From NCBI GenBank assembly GCA_029261535.1, contig JAJDBF010000007.1, positions 51,571 through 115,570 of the forward strand: a stretch of 64,000 bases of DNA. Reading direction: 5' to 3'. A program made the translations under genes and the position numbers. This document shows positions 47,625-56,661 of the stretch, piece by piece (within the stretch, counting starts at the first letter, position 1; each line of letters opens with the position of its first letter). The notes beneath the pieces are model-generated. The model worked only from the letters and a program-made list of their open reading frames with translations, did not search any database and was not told the origin of the DNA. Source of the DNA: Nitrospinaceae bacterium. Its GTDB lineage: Bacteria > Nitrospinota > Nitrospinia > Nitrospinales > Nitrospinaceae.

Positions 47625-48755
47625 ATGAAACAACGTCTTAAAATTGCCATCGCCTGTCCCGGTATCGGCCTTGTCCAGCGGGGTTTTGAGCGTCTGTTGA
47701 ACGATATGTTTGCGCTGGTGCGCGACGAATTTGACGTGATCCTTTACAAGGGCGGTGGTGCCACCAGCGACCAGGAAAAAGTGTTGACGTTTGCCCATCG
47801 CAATGGCCCTCTTCCTAAAATTTTTCCGATTCATAAACTGTTCGGGCGCACGCCCATGCACAGTGAATGCATGACCTTCGTTTTGGCCATGCTACCGCAT
47901 CTGTTCAAAGAAAAATTTGATGTCATTCATTGTATTGATCCACCGTTGACCCGCGTGTTGTTTCATTTACGAAATATTTTAAAGCTAAAGTTCAAAATTC
48001 TGTACACCGAGGGCTGTGCCATGCCGCCGGGTGATTACCCTCCGGCAGATCATTTACACCAGATCGCCAAAGTGACTTATGACCAGGCCATACAGTTTGG
48101 GAAATCGGAGGAATTCATGACCCTCCTTCCCTGCGGAATATATCCCGAACGATTCGAGACTGAAAAAAGCCGCGAAGAACTGCGCAAGGAGCATGGGTTG
48201 AGCCAGGACACGTTCGTGATTCTCAGCGTCGCGGCGTTGAACCGCAATCATAAAAGAATCGATCATCTGATTGAAGAAGTAGCACGGCTCGACGGCGATT
48301 ACTTGCTGTGGCTGGATGGAAGCCTGGACCATGGGGATTCAGGTCTGGTCGATTTTGCCAAACAGCGTTTGGGTGACCGTTGCAGAATCACCCATGTCCC
48401 TTCTGAAAAAGTCGGCGAGTTGTTCAAATGCGCGGACATGATGGCGCACGCTTCTTTATTCGAGGCGTTTGGTCTCGCTATTGTGGAGGGTGCCGCTTCC
48501 GGGCTACCGGTGATAACACACAACGCGCCTCACTTTCAGTGGTTACTGCCCGATCCCGAGGCTTGGGTGGACATGGATAAACGAGGTGCCCTTGCCGACA
48601 GGATTTCCTGCCTGAGTTCCAACCCGGAAGCTCTTGCAGGTTTGATACGTCCGGAGGATGTTCAGAAAATGTTCAACTGGGTCAATCTCAAAGACCAGTA
48701 TATCGAATTGTACAACAAGGTGGCACGCTTGCCCCGTTTGCATGAGCCCTGGTAA
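47625..48755 (+). CDS. Family 4 glycosyltransferase
   Basis: A 376-residue GT-B enzyme. The N-terminal half carries FDVIHCIDPP. The C-terminal half has the retaining-GT core: ILSVAALNRNHKRIDHLI, HVPSEKVGELFKCADMMAHAS, and the nucleotide-binding EAFGLAIVEGAASGLPVI. It transfers a sugar in the repeat-unit assembly; substrate unknown. Confidence 0.9.
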   Translation: MKQRLKIAIACPGIGLVQRGFERLLNDMFALVRDEFDVILYKGGGATSDQEKVLTFAHRNGPLPKIFPIHKLFGRTPMHSECMTFVLAMLPHLFKEKFDVIHCIDPPLTRVLFHLRNILKLKFKILYTEGCAMPPGDYPPADHLHQIAKVTYDQAIQFGKSEEFMTLLPCGIYPERFETEKSREELRKEHGLSQDTFVILSVAALNRNHKRIDHLIEEVARLDGDYLLWLDGSLDHGDSGLVDFAKQRLGDRCRITHVPSEKVGELFKCADMMAHASLFEAFGLAIVEGAASGLPVITHNAPHFQWLLPDPEAWVDMDKRGALADRISCLSSNPEALAGLIRPEDVQKMFNWVNLKDQYIELYNKVARLPRLHEPW

Positions 48756-48777
48756 GGAAGGACGGCAGGACGTGACT

Positions 48778-49725
48778 ATGGAGTATCCACTACGGCTGTC
48801 GATCATTATCGTTAACTGGAATGTCAAGGAACTGCTGACGGAGTGTCTGGCTTCCATCGCCAGGGAAACGGAAATTCCTGACGACCAATATGAAGTGCTG
48901 GTGATCGACAATGCGTCACAGGACGGCAGTGTCGAAACCATTCGGAATGCTTTTCCGGAAGTGCGGTTGATCGCGAATGAAAACAATCTCGGGTTTGGCG
49001 CAGGTTGCAATGTCGGCTATTCACAAAGCCGGGGCAAGACTATTATGCTCCTCAACCCGGACACAGAAATCAGGCATCGGGGAATAGACACGATGCTCGC
49101 GAAATTTGAAGAAACGACGGACGCTGGAATAATGGGATTTCGTTTGATGAACAAGGACGGTTCATTTCAAAGAGCCAGTGGAGGAGCCTTGCCCAGCCTC
49201 GGCAACATGGCCTGGAACTATATGTTCTTCAATAAAATTTTACCCACGCCGTGGGCACCGGCACCTCTTTATCTGGAAGGGGACCCCGAGGGAACCTGCG
49301 ACGTGGGCTGGGTTTCCGGCGCGTCCATGTTCGTTCGCAGGGAGGCGGTGGGCGACACAATTTTTGACGAATCGTTTTTCATTTTCGGGGAAGATATGGA
49401 TGTGTGCGACCGCGTCCGGTCCGGCGGGTGGAAGGTGCTGTATTCAAGTGATGTGTCCGTTTTTCATTACCATGGAAGCAGTTATGAAAAACAGTCTTCA
49501 ACGGAAGTCATGGAAATGGCGATCAAAGGGCCTCGTCTGTTTTTCAAAAAGCATCACAGTAAAATGGCGGTGGTGTTTTACGACCTCATACTATTAGTGG
49601 CTTATCTTGTGCGATGGCCGCTGTATGGCATTTTGTCTCTTGTTCGTTCAGACAAGGGTTACGGTTCGCTGTCCGCGTTTAGCAGAAAATATGTGCGCGT
49701 CATGTTTCGTCTTCTTTGTGAGTGA
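48778..49725 (+). CDS. Family 2 glycosyltransferase
   Basis: A 315-residue GT2 protein. ATG 48778 is chosen because AGGA lies seven bases upstream and the family fold begins at once (LSIIIVNWNVKELLTE). The frame is open to 48658, but that part overlaps the upstream GT4 gene. The metal-binding motif is LLNPDTEIRH, and FGEDMDVCDRVR supplies the catalytic Glu-Asp. It resembles rhamnosyltransferase-like enzymes. The C-terminus has a membrane-associated helix (about 265-290). Confidence 0.88.
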   Translation: MEYPLRLSIIIVNWNVKELLTECLASIARETEIPDDQYEVLVIDNASQDGSVETIRNAFPEVRLIANENNLGFGAGCNVGYSQSRGKTIMLLNPDTEIRHRGIDTMLAKFEETTDAGIMGFRLMNKDGSFQRASGGALPSLGNMAWNYMFFNKILPTPWAPAPLYLEGDPEGTCDVGWVSGASMFVRREAVGDTIFDESFFIFGEDMDVCDRVRSGGWKVLYSSDVSVFHYHGSSYEKQSSTEVMEMAIKGPRLFFKKHHSKMAVVFYDLILLVAYLVRWPLYGILSLVRSDKGYGSLSAFSRKYVRVMFRLLCE

Positions 49726-49762
49726 ATGCAGACTTCAATAAATTTTTCTTTGGAATGTGGGT

Positions 49763-50566
49763 ATGGCGTTTAAATATAAAATGCTCGGGTGGATACGCAA
49801 TCTGGGTCTTTTGAAACAGGCGGACGATTTTAAATTCCTCGTCAAGAAATTCCGCATGTTCTCCCGCAACAGGGATTTCATAAAAATGAATCCCGGTTTT
49901 CCCGTGCCGCCGGAGAGTCTCGCATTCGATGCCTATAATATGTTCGATTGGGAAGAATACAAAGATGGCGGTAACCGGCACGCGCAGGTGTTTGCGGATA
50001 TCATCAACCAGCATTTACCCGCAGGAAATTTAAAAGTTTTCGAGTGGGGCTGTGGCCCCGGCAGACTGATTCGCCACATGCCCGCACTCATACCGGGAAA
50101 CCCGGAAGTGCATGGTTCGGATTACAATCCGGAAACGATCGACTGGTGTCAGGAAAATCTTGCGGACATAAACTTTGCCCGGAACGAGCTCAAACCACCT
50201 CTTCCTTTTGATGAAAACACGTTTGATGCCATATACAATTTCTCCGTGCTCACGCATCTCACCGAGGAAAATCAGATCGAATGGATCGGCGAACTCAGGC
50301 GGGTTTTAAAACCCGGCGGCATCATCATTTGTTCCACGCATGGCGACCATTACCGCAAGCTTCTCAATGAAGAAGAGCTGGCAGACTACGATGCAGACCG
50401 GCTGGTGATTCAGGCCAGATACAGTGAAGGCAAGAAATGGTTTTTCGCCATTCACCCAAGACCCTTTGTGAAGAATACCCTGCTGAAAGATTTCCGGGAA
50501 ATCAATCGCTTGTCCGTGAAACCGACAGCCCATATGGAACAGGATTTGTGGGTGGGGCGAAAATAA
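49763..50566 (+). CDS. Class I SAM-dependent methyltransferase
   Basis: A 267-residue enzyme. Motif I is VFEWGCGPGRLIR, then GSDYNPETIDW (acidic residue binding the SAM ribose), FDAIYNFSVLTHL and VLKPGGIIICSTHG. It is a typical Rossmann methyltransferase, probably acting on a sugar or glycan end. ATG 49763 has GGA eight bases upstream. The stop is immediately followed by the next gene's ATG. Confidence 0.85.
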   Translation: MAFKYKMLGWIRNLGLLKQADDFKFLVKKFRMFSRNRDFIKMNPGFPVPPESLAFDAYNMFDWEEYKDGGNRHAQVFADIINQHLPAGNLKVFEWGCGPGRLIRHMPALIPGNPEVHGSDYNPETIDWCQENLADINFARNELKPPLPFDENTFDAIYNFSVLTHLTEENQIEWIGELRRVLKPGGIIICSTHGDHYRKLLNEEELADYDADRLVIQARYSEGKKWFFAIHPRPFVKNTLLKDFREINRLSVKPTAHMEQDLWVGRK

Positions 50567-51745
50567 ATGAAACAAAATAATTTAAAAATAGCCATCATCG
50601 GAGACCGCGGCATACCGGCGCGTTACAGCGGGTTCAGCACGCTGGTGGAACAACTTGCGGTGCGACTGGTTCGGGACCATGACATGGATGTCACGGTTTA
50701 TTGCCGAAGTTCCTATTACGAAGAAAAACCAAAATATTTCGAAGGAGTGCGTTGCCGCTATTTTGCTTCTCCCGGCGGAAAAAATTTCGAGAGCATCATC
50801 CATAGCAACATGGCTGTCTGGCATGCTTTGATCAGCTCATACGATCTGGTTTTTATCGTTGACCCTGGCAATGCTCCATTTGTTTGGCCGCTAAACCTCA
50901 GGCGTTTGCCAACCGTTTTTCACACCGATGGGATGGGTTGGAAAAGACGAAAGTGGACGCCCTTCCAGCAGAAATATTACAAGTGGTCCGAATGGGTGTG
51001 CGCCCGGCTGGCGACCGCACTGGTAACCGATTCACGGGCCATGCAGGAATATTATCTCAGCGAATATAAAGCACCCAGCAGTTTTATTCCTTATTCGGGT
51101 GACGTGGGTGATTCTGCCAGTGATGATTGCCTCCGAAAATTTGGCCTCGAAAAAAACGAGTTCTATCTCGTCGTCGCCCGACTGGAGCCGGAGAATAATG
51201 TCGACCTCATCATGCAGGAATTCCGGGCGGCTGAGTTAGACCGCCCTTTGGTGGTGGTGGGTGGAGCTCGCTATGAATCGGAATATTCGAAAATTGTCAT
51301 GGCACAAGCCAGTGAAAATGTGCGGTGCGCCGGACCGGTGTTCGAAACAGAAATACTGAATGGGTTGTACCAGAACTGTTACGCCTATCTGCATGGGCAC
51401 GAAGTGGGGGGGACCAATCCCAGTCTGCTTCGGGCCATGCATTGGGGAGCGGCCTGTGTTCCGCTCAATGTTGTGTTCCATCAGGAAGTGATGGGCGATG
51501 ATGGTCTGTTCTTCGAAAATTCTCCAGGAAACTTAACTGAAATTCTGAAAAAAATTGATGACGACCCGAAGCAGGTGGAACGCCTCGGTCGGCTAGCGAA
51601 GGAACGCTCAGATACACTGTACCGGTGGGATGCCGTTGCCGCAGGTTATGCAGAACTGTTCCGAAATGTTGTGGCTGTCCGGAAAAATGGTGCTCCTCAG
51701 CAAAGCTTCCTTGACGTGGAAGTGTATCGACCTGAAGAGTTTTGA
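50567..51745 (+). CDS. DUF1972-type glycosyltransferase (rhamnosyltransferase-like)
   Basis: A 392-residue GT-B protein that starts with the DUF1972 signature IAIIGDRGIPARYSGFSTL. The donor half has YLVVARLEPENNVDLIMQ and YAYLHGHEVGGTNPSLLRAM, the latter a clear family feature. DUF1972 proteins are often annotated as rhamnosyltransferases. It begins at the base after the methyltransferase stop. Confidence 0.88.
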   Translation: MKQNNLKIAIIGDRGIPARYSGFSTLVEQLAVRLVRDHDMDVTVYCRSSYYEEKPKYFEGVRCRYFASPGGKNFESIIHSNMAVWHALISSYDLVFIVDPGNAPFVWPLNLRRLPTVFHTDGMGWKRRKWTPFQQKYYKWSEWVCARLATALVTDSRAMQEYYLSEYKAPSSFIPYSGDVGDSASDDCLRKFGLEKNEFYLVVARLEPENNVDLIMQEFRAAELDRPLVVVGGARYESEYSKIVMAQASENVRCAGPVFETEILNGLYQNCYAYLHGHEVGGTNPSLLRAMHWGAACVPLNVVFHQEVMGDDGLFFENSPGNLTEILKKIDDDPKQVERLGRLAKERSDTLYRWDAVAAGYAELFRNVVAVRKNGAPQQSFLDVEVYRPEEF

Positions 51746-51835
51746 TAGCAAAATAATTTGCGGGATTCACCGATTCCAAAATGAGTTATTGGAATACTTT
51801 TGCTGAAGTGTTCCCCAAAAAAGGAAAGCTGTATT

Positions 51836-53002
51836 GTGAAAGTTTTGCACGCGTACAACCGGCACCGGGGGATAGGGGGCTCGGACAATGCCTGGGATGA
51901 GACCATTCGTATTTCGCGCGAAGGTGGGCTGGAGATTGAAGAGTTTTCCCGCAACAGTCGTGATATACCCAAAAACCTGATGGGCAAGGCGCAGGCATTT
52001 TTCTCCGGCCTCTACTCAAACAGTGCTGTTCAGGAATTCGACCGGCTCCTGGAAACGTCCAAACCCGATGTAGTGCACGCGCACGAACTCTACCCTCTCA
52101 TTTCTCCCTGGATACTTCAGCGATGCGTGAAACGGGGGATTCCGGCTGTCTTCACTTGCTACGATTATAGAATGACTTGTGCGGTAGTAACGCATTTTCA
52201 CAAAGGGCGATTATGCCTCCGTTGCCAAAAGGGAAAAGAGTGGTGGGCGGTTTTGAAAAATTGTCGCGGCAATATTTTTGAAAGCCTGGCCTATGCCCTT
52301 CGGAATCGTGTGGCGAGAACCAATCGGTTGTTCATTGATAACGTGTCACAGTTTATCGTGCTGTCTGAATTTCCGAAACAGTGGCTGATCAATGAAGTGG
52401 GAATCAATCCGGAACGTGTCAGCGTCAATCCCTGCTCACTCAAACTTCCTGAATCCGCCGCAGACCCCTTGACAGGAGACTACATCGCGTTTGCTGGACG
52501 GTTCGCTCCAGAAAAAGGCGTGGACCTTTTGCTGGAAGCCGCTCGCAAAGCCAACATCCCGGTAAAGCTGGCGGGGGATTCGGCCTCGCACCCGGCCATC
52601 CGAAACGGAGACCTGGCAGAATGTGTCGTGATCAGTGGCAAAGAAGAACTGTCGAATTTTTACCGCAATGCCAGGATCGTTGTGGTTCCCAGTATCTGGT
52701 ATGAAACTTTTGGATTGGTGGCCGCCGAGGCGATGAGCTATGGCATCCCGGTCGTTGCGACACGATTCGGTGCCCTTCAGCACACGGTCAAAGATGGTGT
52801 GTCCGGGTTGTTGTTTGAAATGAAGAACGCGGATGATCTTGCAGAAAAAATCACAACGATATGGAACAATCCTGAACTTGCCAAAACTCTTGGGGAAGGG
52901 GGAAGGCGGGAAGTGAAAGACCGCTTCGATCCCGCAGACCAGTTTCATCAGTTGTTGGAAGTGTACAACAAGGCGATTGCAAACCCTGTGCATTCGAAAT
53001 AG
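51836..53002 (+). CDS. Family 4 glycosyltransferase
   Basis: A 388-residue GT-B enzyme. The GTG at 51836 (AGGA upstream) is chosen because the family start VLHAYNRHRGIGGSDNAW follows directly. DVVHAHELYPLIS, YIAFAGRFAPEKGVDLLLEA and the nucleotide-binding ETFGLVAAEAMSYGIPVVA are the retaining-GT features. A small Cys-rich loop (RLCLRCQKGKE...) in the first half is found in some GT4 relatives of polysaccharide clusters. Confidence 0.88.
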   Translation: MKVLHAYNRHRGIGGSDNAWDETIRISREGGLEIEEFSRNSRDIPKNLMGKAQAFFSGLYSNSAVQEFDRLLETSKPDVVHAHELYPLISPWILQRCVKRGIPAVFTCYDYRMTCAVVTHFHKGRLCLRCQKGKEWWAVLKNCRGNIFESLAYALRNRVARTNRLFIDNVSQFIVLSEFPKQWLINEVGINPERVSVNPCSLKLPESAADPLTGDYIAFAGRFAPEKGVDLLLEAARKANIPVKLAGDSASHPAIRNGDLAECVVISGKEELSNFYRNARIVVVPSIWYETFGLVAAEAMSYGIPVVATRFGALQHTVKDGVSGLLFEMKNADDLAEKITTIWNNPELAKTLGEGGRREVKDRFDPADQFHQLLEVYNKAIANPVHSK

Positions 53003-53013
53003 AGGCAATCTCC

Positions 53014-54495
53014 ATGCCCGAAATTGAAAAAACTCCCATGGCAGATAACAGAACTGCTAACCGGAGCCAGCGTTTACTTTTAGCCTCCACCATTCTGAAT
53101 TTATCGCTGGCACTGGGGATCACCGTTATGTTGGGGCGTGCCCTGGAACCAGCGGAGTATGGGTTTTTCGCAATGGTGACGGCCATCTTTATGCTCAGCC
53201 GGGATTTGCTGGACCTTGGCACCAGCAATGTCGCGACCCGCGAAATTGTCCGGGACCAGACGCTGGAGCGAAGTATTCTTGAAAGGTTGCTGGGATGGCG
53301 CCGGATCAAGGCCGGATTGCTGGCGTTGATTTGCCTCGGCTTCGCTCTGATGCAGGAAGCCGACTATCAAGTCTGGGTGTTGGTGGCGGCGGCAGTCGTT
53401 CTGTTTCTTTTTCATTTCGGTGCACTCATGCCGGTATTTCAAGTGCGCCAGCAATTTGGTTGGCCGGTCCTGCTCAACGTTATCGGACAGGTATGTTTGT
53501 TTATTATCTGCACGCTATTGATCGTGCTGGGTGGTCCCACTGTGATATTCCCGTTCCTTGTCGTTGCACGGGAAGCCTTCGTTATCATCGCAACAAAAAT
53601 CAAGGCCATTCAAATTTTAGGATTTAAACCGGTACCCACCGTTTCCGGAAAAGGGTCCACAGCTTTTTTCGGACAGGTGCTGGCCTTTGGTCTCGCCGCA
53701 TTGTTTTACAATTTGTATTTTCATAGCGGAACTTTTCTGGTCTGGTTCTTCCTGTCGGCGGAGGAACTGGGTGGCTACTCTGCGGCGTTCAGGCCAATTC
53801 AGCCTTTGTTCTCCTTCCCTTGGCTATACATGGTGCCCCTCATTCCGGTACTCAGTTGGCTTGCCGAAAAAGATCCTGCGAAATTCGTCAACCAAATCCG
53901 GGGAAACTTTTCCATCGCTATTGGAGTGGGTGCCATTGGCGTGGTGACTGGTGTGTGCCTCGGACCTCAATGGGTGGACCTTCTCTACGATGGAAAATAC
54001 AGCACCGGACCCTTGTCAGCATTTCAAACCTTGCAATGGCTCTGCCTTTCCTTTGGTTTTGCCTGTGTAAACCCGCTCCTGGTTTCCGGGTTGCTGGCCG
54101 TCGGCGAGGAAAAAAATTTATTGAAGCTCAGTGCCGTGGGACTGGTCCTCAACATGGTATGTAATTCATTGTTACTCCCGCGTTATGGTTTTACCTCGGC
54201 CGGATTCAGTTCCGCGATCACCGAATTTTTTATTTTTTCCGGTGGCATCGCCCTGCTTTCTCGCAGCATGAAAAAGGATTTGTGGGATTCGCAAACTCCG
54301 TGGTACCTTCTGCCAGCTTTTCTACTTTTACTAGTGTATAAATTTATCCCGCACTCCAGCGTGATTTCCCTGAGCCTTGCTACCGGGTTGAGTTTTGTTT
54401 CTGTACTGGCTCTTTGGAAAACGCGGATAGCCAAAAATTATCGCCGCGAACTGGCTCTGGTCGTTCCCGAATCCTATTCTCAGGCAACCCAATGA
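53014..54495 (+). CDS. Oligosaccharide flippase family protein, second copy
   Basis: A 493-residue membrane protein with about 12-14 helices and the same fold as the 46127 protein: LALGITVMLGRALEPAEYGFFAMVTAIF and DLGTSNVATREIVRD near the start, and a helical C-terminus. Two such proteins in one operon suggest two lipid-linked substrates, or that one has another transport task. The ATG has AGAGG upstream. Confidence 0.86.
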   Translation: MPEIEKTPMADNRTANRSQRLLLASTILNLSLALGITVMLGRALEPAEYGFFAMVTAIFMLSRDLLDLGTSNVATREIVRDQTLERSILERLLGWRRIKAGLLALICLGFALMQEADYQVWVLVAAAVVLFLFHFGALMPVFQVRQQFGWPVLLNVIGQVCLFIICTLLIVLGGPTVIFPFLVVAREAFVIIATKIKAIQILGFKPVPTVSGKGSTAFFGQVLAFGLAALFYNLYFHSGTFLVWFFLSAEELGGYSAAFRPIQPLFSFPWLYMVPLIPVLSWLAEKDPAKFVNQIRGNFSIAIGVGAIGVVTGVCLGPQWVDLLYDGKYSTGPLSAFQTLQWLCLSFGFACVNPLLVSGLLAVGEEKNLLKLSAVGLVLNMVCNSLLLPRYGFTSAGFSSAITEFFIFSGGIALLSRSMKKDLWDSQTPWYLLPAFLLLLVYKFIPHSSVISLSLATGLSFVSVLALWKTRIAKNYRRELALVVPESYSQATQ

Positions 54496-54523
54496 CATTC
54501 GCCTGGAAACGGGAAACGACGAA

Positions 54524-56308
54524 ATGAATCCCGAACCGCTCCCCCGTCAGAAAATCGACTTCCTGTTAAAAGCTGACCGCGAACGGCTTAAACTCTTCCT
54601 GAAAAAAAAATTCGGATTCATTCCCTGCCTGTTGATTACGAATCCTTCTTACCTTTGTGTTTTTTTGCACCGGGTGTCCAGAGACTACTGGTGCCAGGGG
54701 AAAAACAGACGCGCCCGGATTTCACGACGGCTCAACATCCTGTTGACCGGGGCGGATATACAGGTGCGCTGTCATATTGAAGAAGGCCTGCTCATCCCGG
54801 TTCCAAGCGGGGTCAACCTGTCAGGGAAAATGGGGCCCAACCTGACGGTCCTGCCCGTCTCAGGAACAGGTATCAAATTTAAAAATCAGGATATCGGAGG
54901 CGGTGCCGGTCTGCCGGTTCTTGGAAGCAACGTGACCCTGCATCAGTTTTCTGCAGTGCTCGGGCCGGTTCATATCGGGAGTGGAGCACAGTTGTTGCCG
55001 GGAGTGACTGCGACTGCCGATATTCCTGAAAAATATTTTGCCCGTGTCCTGACTGATTTTGACAAACCAGATTCTCCTCCTATACAGAAAAAAACAACCC
55101 GACCCGCCTCTTGTTCCCATAAACAGTGGAAGGAAACCCGGTCGCAATTGAACGACGATATCGATCGCTATCTGGATGTCATTTTTCGTTCCGAAAAATA
55201 TAAAATGAATTTTAAACTGCTGATAAGAAGCGTGGGCACCAATCATTTTTTATCCATCACGCTTTATCGCATATCACATTTTCTGGATTGCAATGGTTGG
55301 GAATGGCTGGGCGGTGTTTTGTCGTGGCTTAATTGCCTGATGACCAAAGCCAGCCTTTCCCCGAACAGTTGCATTGGCGGTGGATTATTCATGCCGCATC
55401 CCACCGGTATGATTTTTCAGGGAAATGCTGGTGAAGGGCTCACTCTCTATGCAAACAGTTTGTGCGCTTCCCTTAAAAGTCCGGATTCCACTGACAACAG
55501 GGGACACCCCATACTTGGAAATAATGTGACCATCTCCGGACAATCGGGCGTGTTCGGTGCCTTCACGCTAAGCGATGAAACCCACCTCGCGGCAAAAGTT
55601 CAATTAACTCAGAACACGGAAAGCCATAATCTTGTTTTGCTCCGACCGAAAACACTCTGCCATGTTTCAAAAGAAAAACCAGAATTTAATAAATCCAAAC
55701 AGGGTGAATCCGACCAGAAACAAAATATTTCTGAACACAAACAGTCGGAAGAACATCGCAACAAAGAGACACTTTGCCAATTACTGGGCAAGGATTTAAG
55801 ACAGCTTAAAAAACAGGCGCGTCTGGAAAACCCGGAGCGTTCCTGGTGCTGGTTTTTGTTCCCTTCGTTTCTTTGCGTCTTTTTATTTCGCTTTTCGCAC
55901 CATTGCTCCAATGGCGGATGGCGGCGCATAGCCTACTGCCTGTGGGCACTGAATTATTATTTGACCGGCTCCGACCTTACGCCGTCTTGCAAAATCGGCG
56001 GTGGTCTGGTTGTCCCTTATCCTGCGGGTGTGTCTATAAGTTGTAGTGCCGGGGAAAACCTGACGGTGATGGGCCTGTCCGGCATCGGTCCTTTATTCGA
56101 GGATGGCAATCTTGAAAAGTATTGGGACGAAACACCTGTGCTGGGTGACGATGTCTTTCTCGGACACCATTGCGGAATCTATGGCCCGGTGACCCTTGGA
56201 AACCGCGTCCATCTTGATCCGGGATGTATCGTCATGGAAGATGTTACTGATGGAAGCTATTGCGCCGGTGTCGCCCCCACTATAAAATCCAGAACCATCA
56301 GTCATTAG
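54524..56308 (+). CDS. Triple tandem serine-acetyltransferase-like (left-handed beta-helix) protein
   Basis: A 594-residue protein made of three copies of the same unit (about 24-178, 225-380 and 430-594). Each has an aromatic-rich helical lead and a hexapeptide-repeat left-handed beta-helix of the CysE type. The middle copy keeps the histidines equivalent to CysE His158 (MPHPTG, His292) and His193 (NRGHPILG, His328). In copy 1 they are Val93 and Leu130 (IPVPSG, AGLPVLG). In copy 3 they are Tyr499 and Thr537 (VPYPAG, DETPVLG). So one copy looks catalytic and two look structural or substrate-binding. The CysE Asp before His158 is Pro in all three. An acetyl transfer to a sugar is plausible. 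It ends the 14-gene operon. Confidence 0.72.
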   Translation: MNPEPLPRQKIDFLLKADRERLKLFLKKKFGFIPCLLITNPSYLCVFLHRVSRDYWCQGKNRRARISRRLNILLTGADIQVRCHIEEGLLIPVPSGVNLSGKMGPNLTVLPVSGTGIKFKNQDIGGGAGLPVLGSNVTLHQFSAVLGPVHIGSGAQLLPGVTATADIPEKYFARVLTDFDKPDSPPIQKKTTRPASCSHKQWKETRSQLNDDIDRYLDVIFRSEKYKMNFKLLIRSVGTNHFLSITLYRISHFLDCNGWEWLGGVLSWLNCLMTKASLSPNSCIGGGLFMPHPTGMIFQGNAGEGLTLYANSLCASLKSPDSTDNRGHPILGNNVTISGQSGVFGAFTLSDETHLAAKVQLTQNTESHNLVLLRPKTLCHVSKEKPEFNKSKQGESDQKQNISEHKQSEEHRNKETLCQLLGKDLRQLKKQARLENPERSWCWFLFPSFLCVFLFRFSHHCSNGGWRRIAYCLWALNYYLTGSDLTPSCKIGGGLVVPYPAGVSISCSAGENLTVMGLSGIGPLFEDGNLEKYWDETPVLGDDVFLGHHCGIYGPVTLGNRVHLDPGCIVMEDVTDGSYCAGVAPTIKSRTISH

Positions 56309-56372
56309 TTTTCGCCCGGCCCTCCGTGGACAGTCGATTGAAAATATTTTTGGCAGACTTTAATGATCCCTC

Positions 56373-56577
56373 TTTTAAAGGAGACCTTTGCATAACTCCA
56401 GGTTCAAAAACGGGATTCTCAACGGACCGTGCGGTTATTCAAAAAACCGAGTTTTATTATCCCTCCCCTTGAAAGGGGAGGGTATGGGAGGGGTCATCTA
56501 TGCAACCTCCCCTGTATCCCCTCCTTTATGAAGGAGGGGAATATGAATCTCAAGGTTATGCAAAGGTCTCCTTAAAA
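56373..56577. mobile_element. MITE-like palindromic element
   Basis: A 205 bp element bounded by near-perfect inverted repeats of about 23 bases: TTTTAAAGGAGACCTTTGCA at the left and its complement, ending TTAAAA, at the right (one extra base in the left arm). Two internal hairpins are exact: CCCTCCCC/GGGGAGGG at 56461-56482 and CCCCTCCTT/AAGGAGGGG at 56518-56539. No protein is encoded. It lies between the convergent ends of the polysaccharide operon and the ABC permease gene. Pieces resembling its end (CTTTGCATAA) occur at 4262, 19549 and, inverted, near 62268. Confidence 0.62.
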
Positions 56578-56632
56578 AGAGGGAAGCAAAGGTGCTGGCG
56601 CAGAGCCAGCAAAGAGCAGGGTGATTTGAACA
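56578..56632 (-). repeat. Dispersed hairpin repeat (inverted copy of the one at 19288)
   Basis: This 55 bp stretch, read on the minus strand, matches 19288-19345 closely: a shared TCACCCTGCTCTTTGCTGGC, then GCCAGCACCTT and TCCCTCTT. The GCTGGC/GCCAGC pair can form a hairpin. It sits directly beside the MITE-like element. Confidence 0.55.
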
Positions 56633-56661
56633 TTTGGTTTATGTCACACTCCGTGAAAAGC

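Noticed and set aside
48658..48777. Upstream extension of the second GT2 gene
   Set aside because: It overlaps the 3' end of the GT4 gene in another frame, and a good ribosome site precedes ATG 48778, where the family fold begins.
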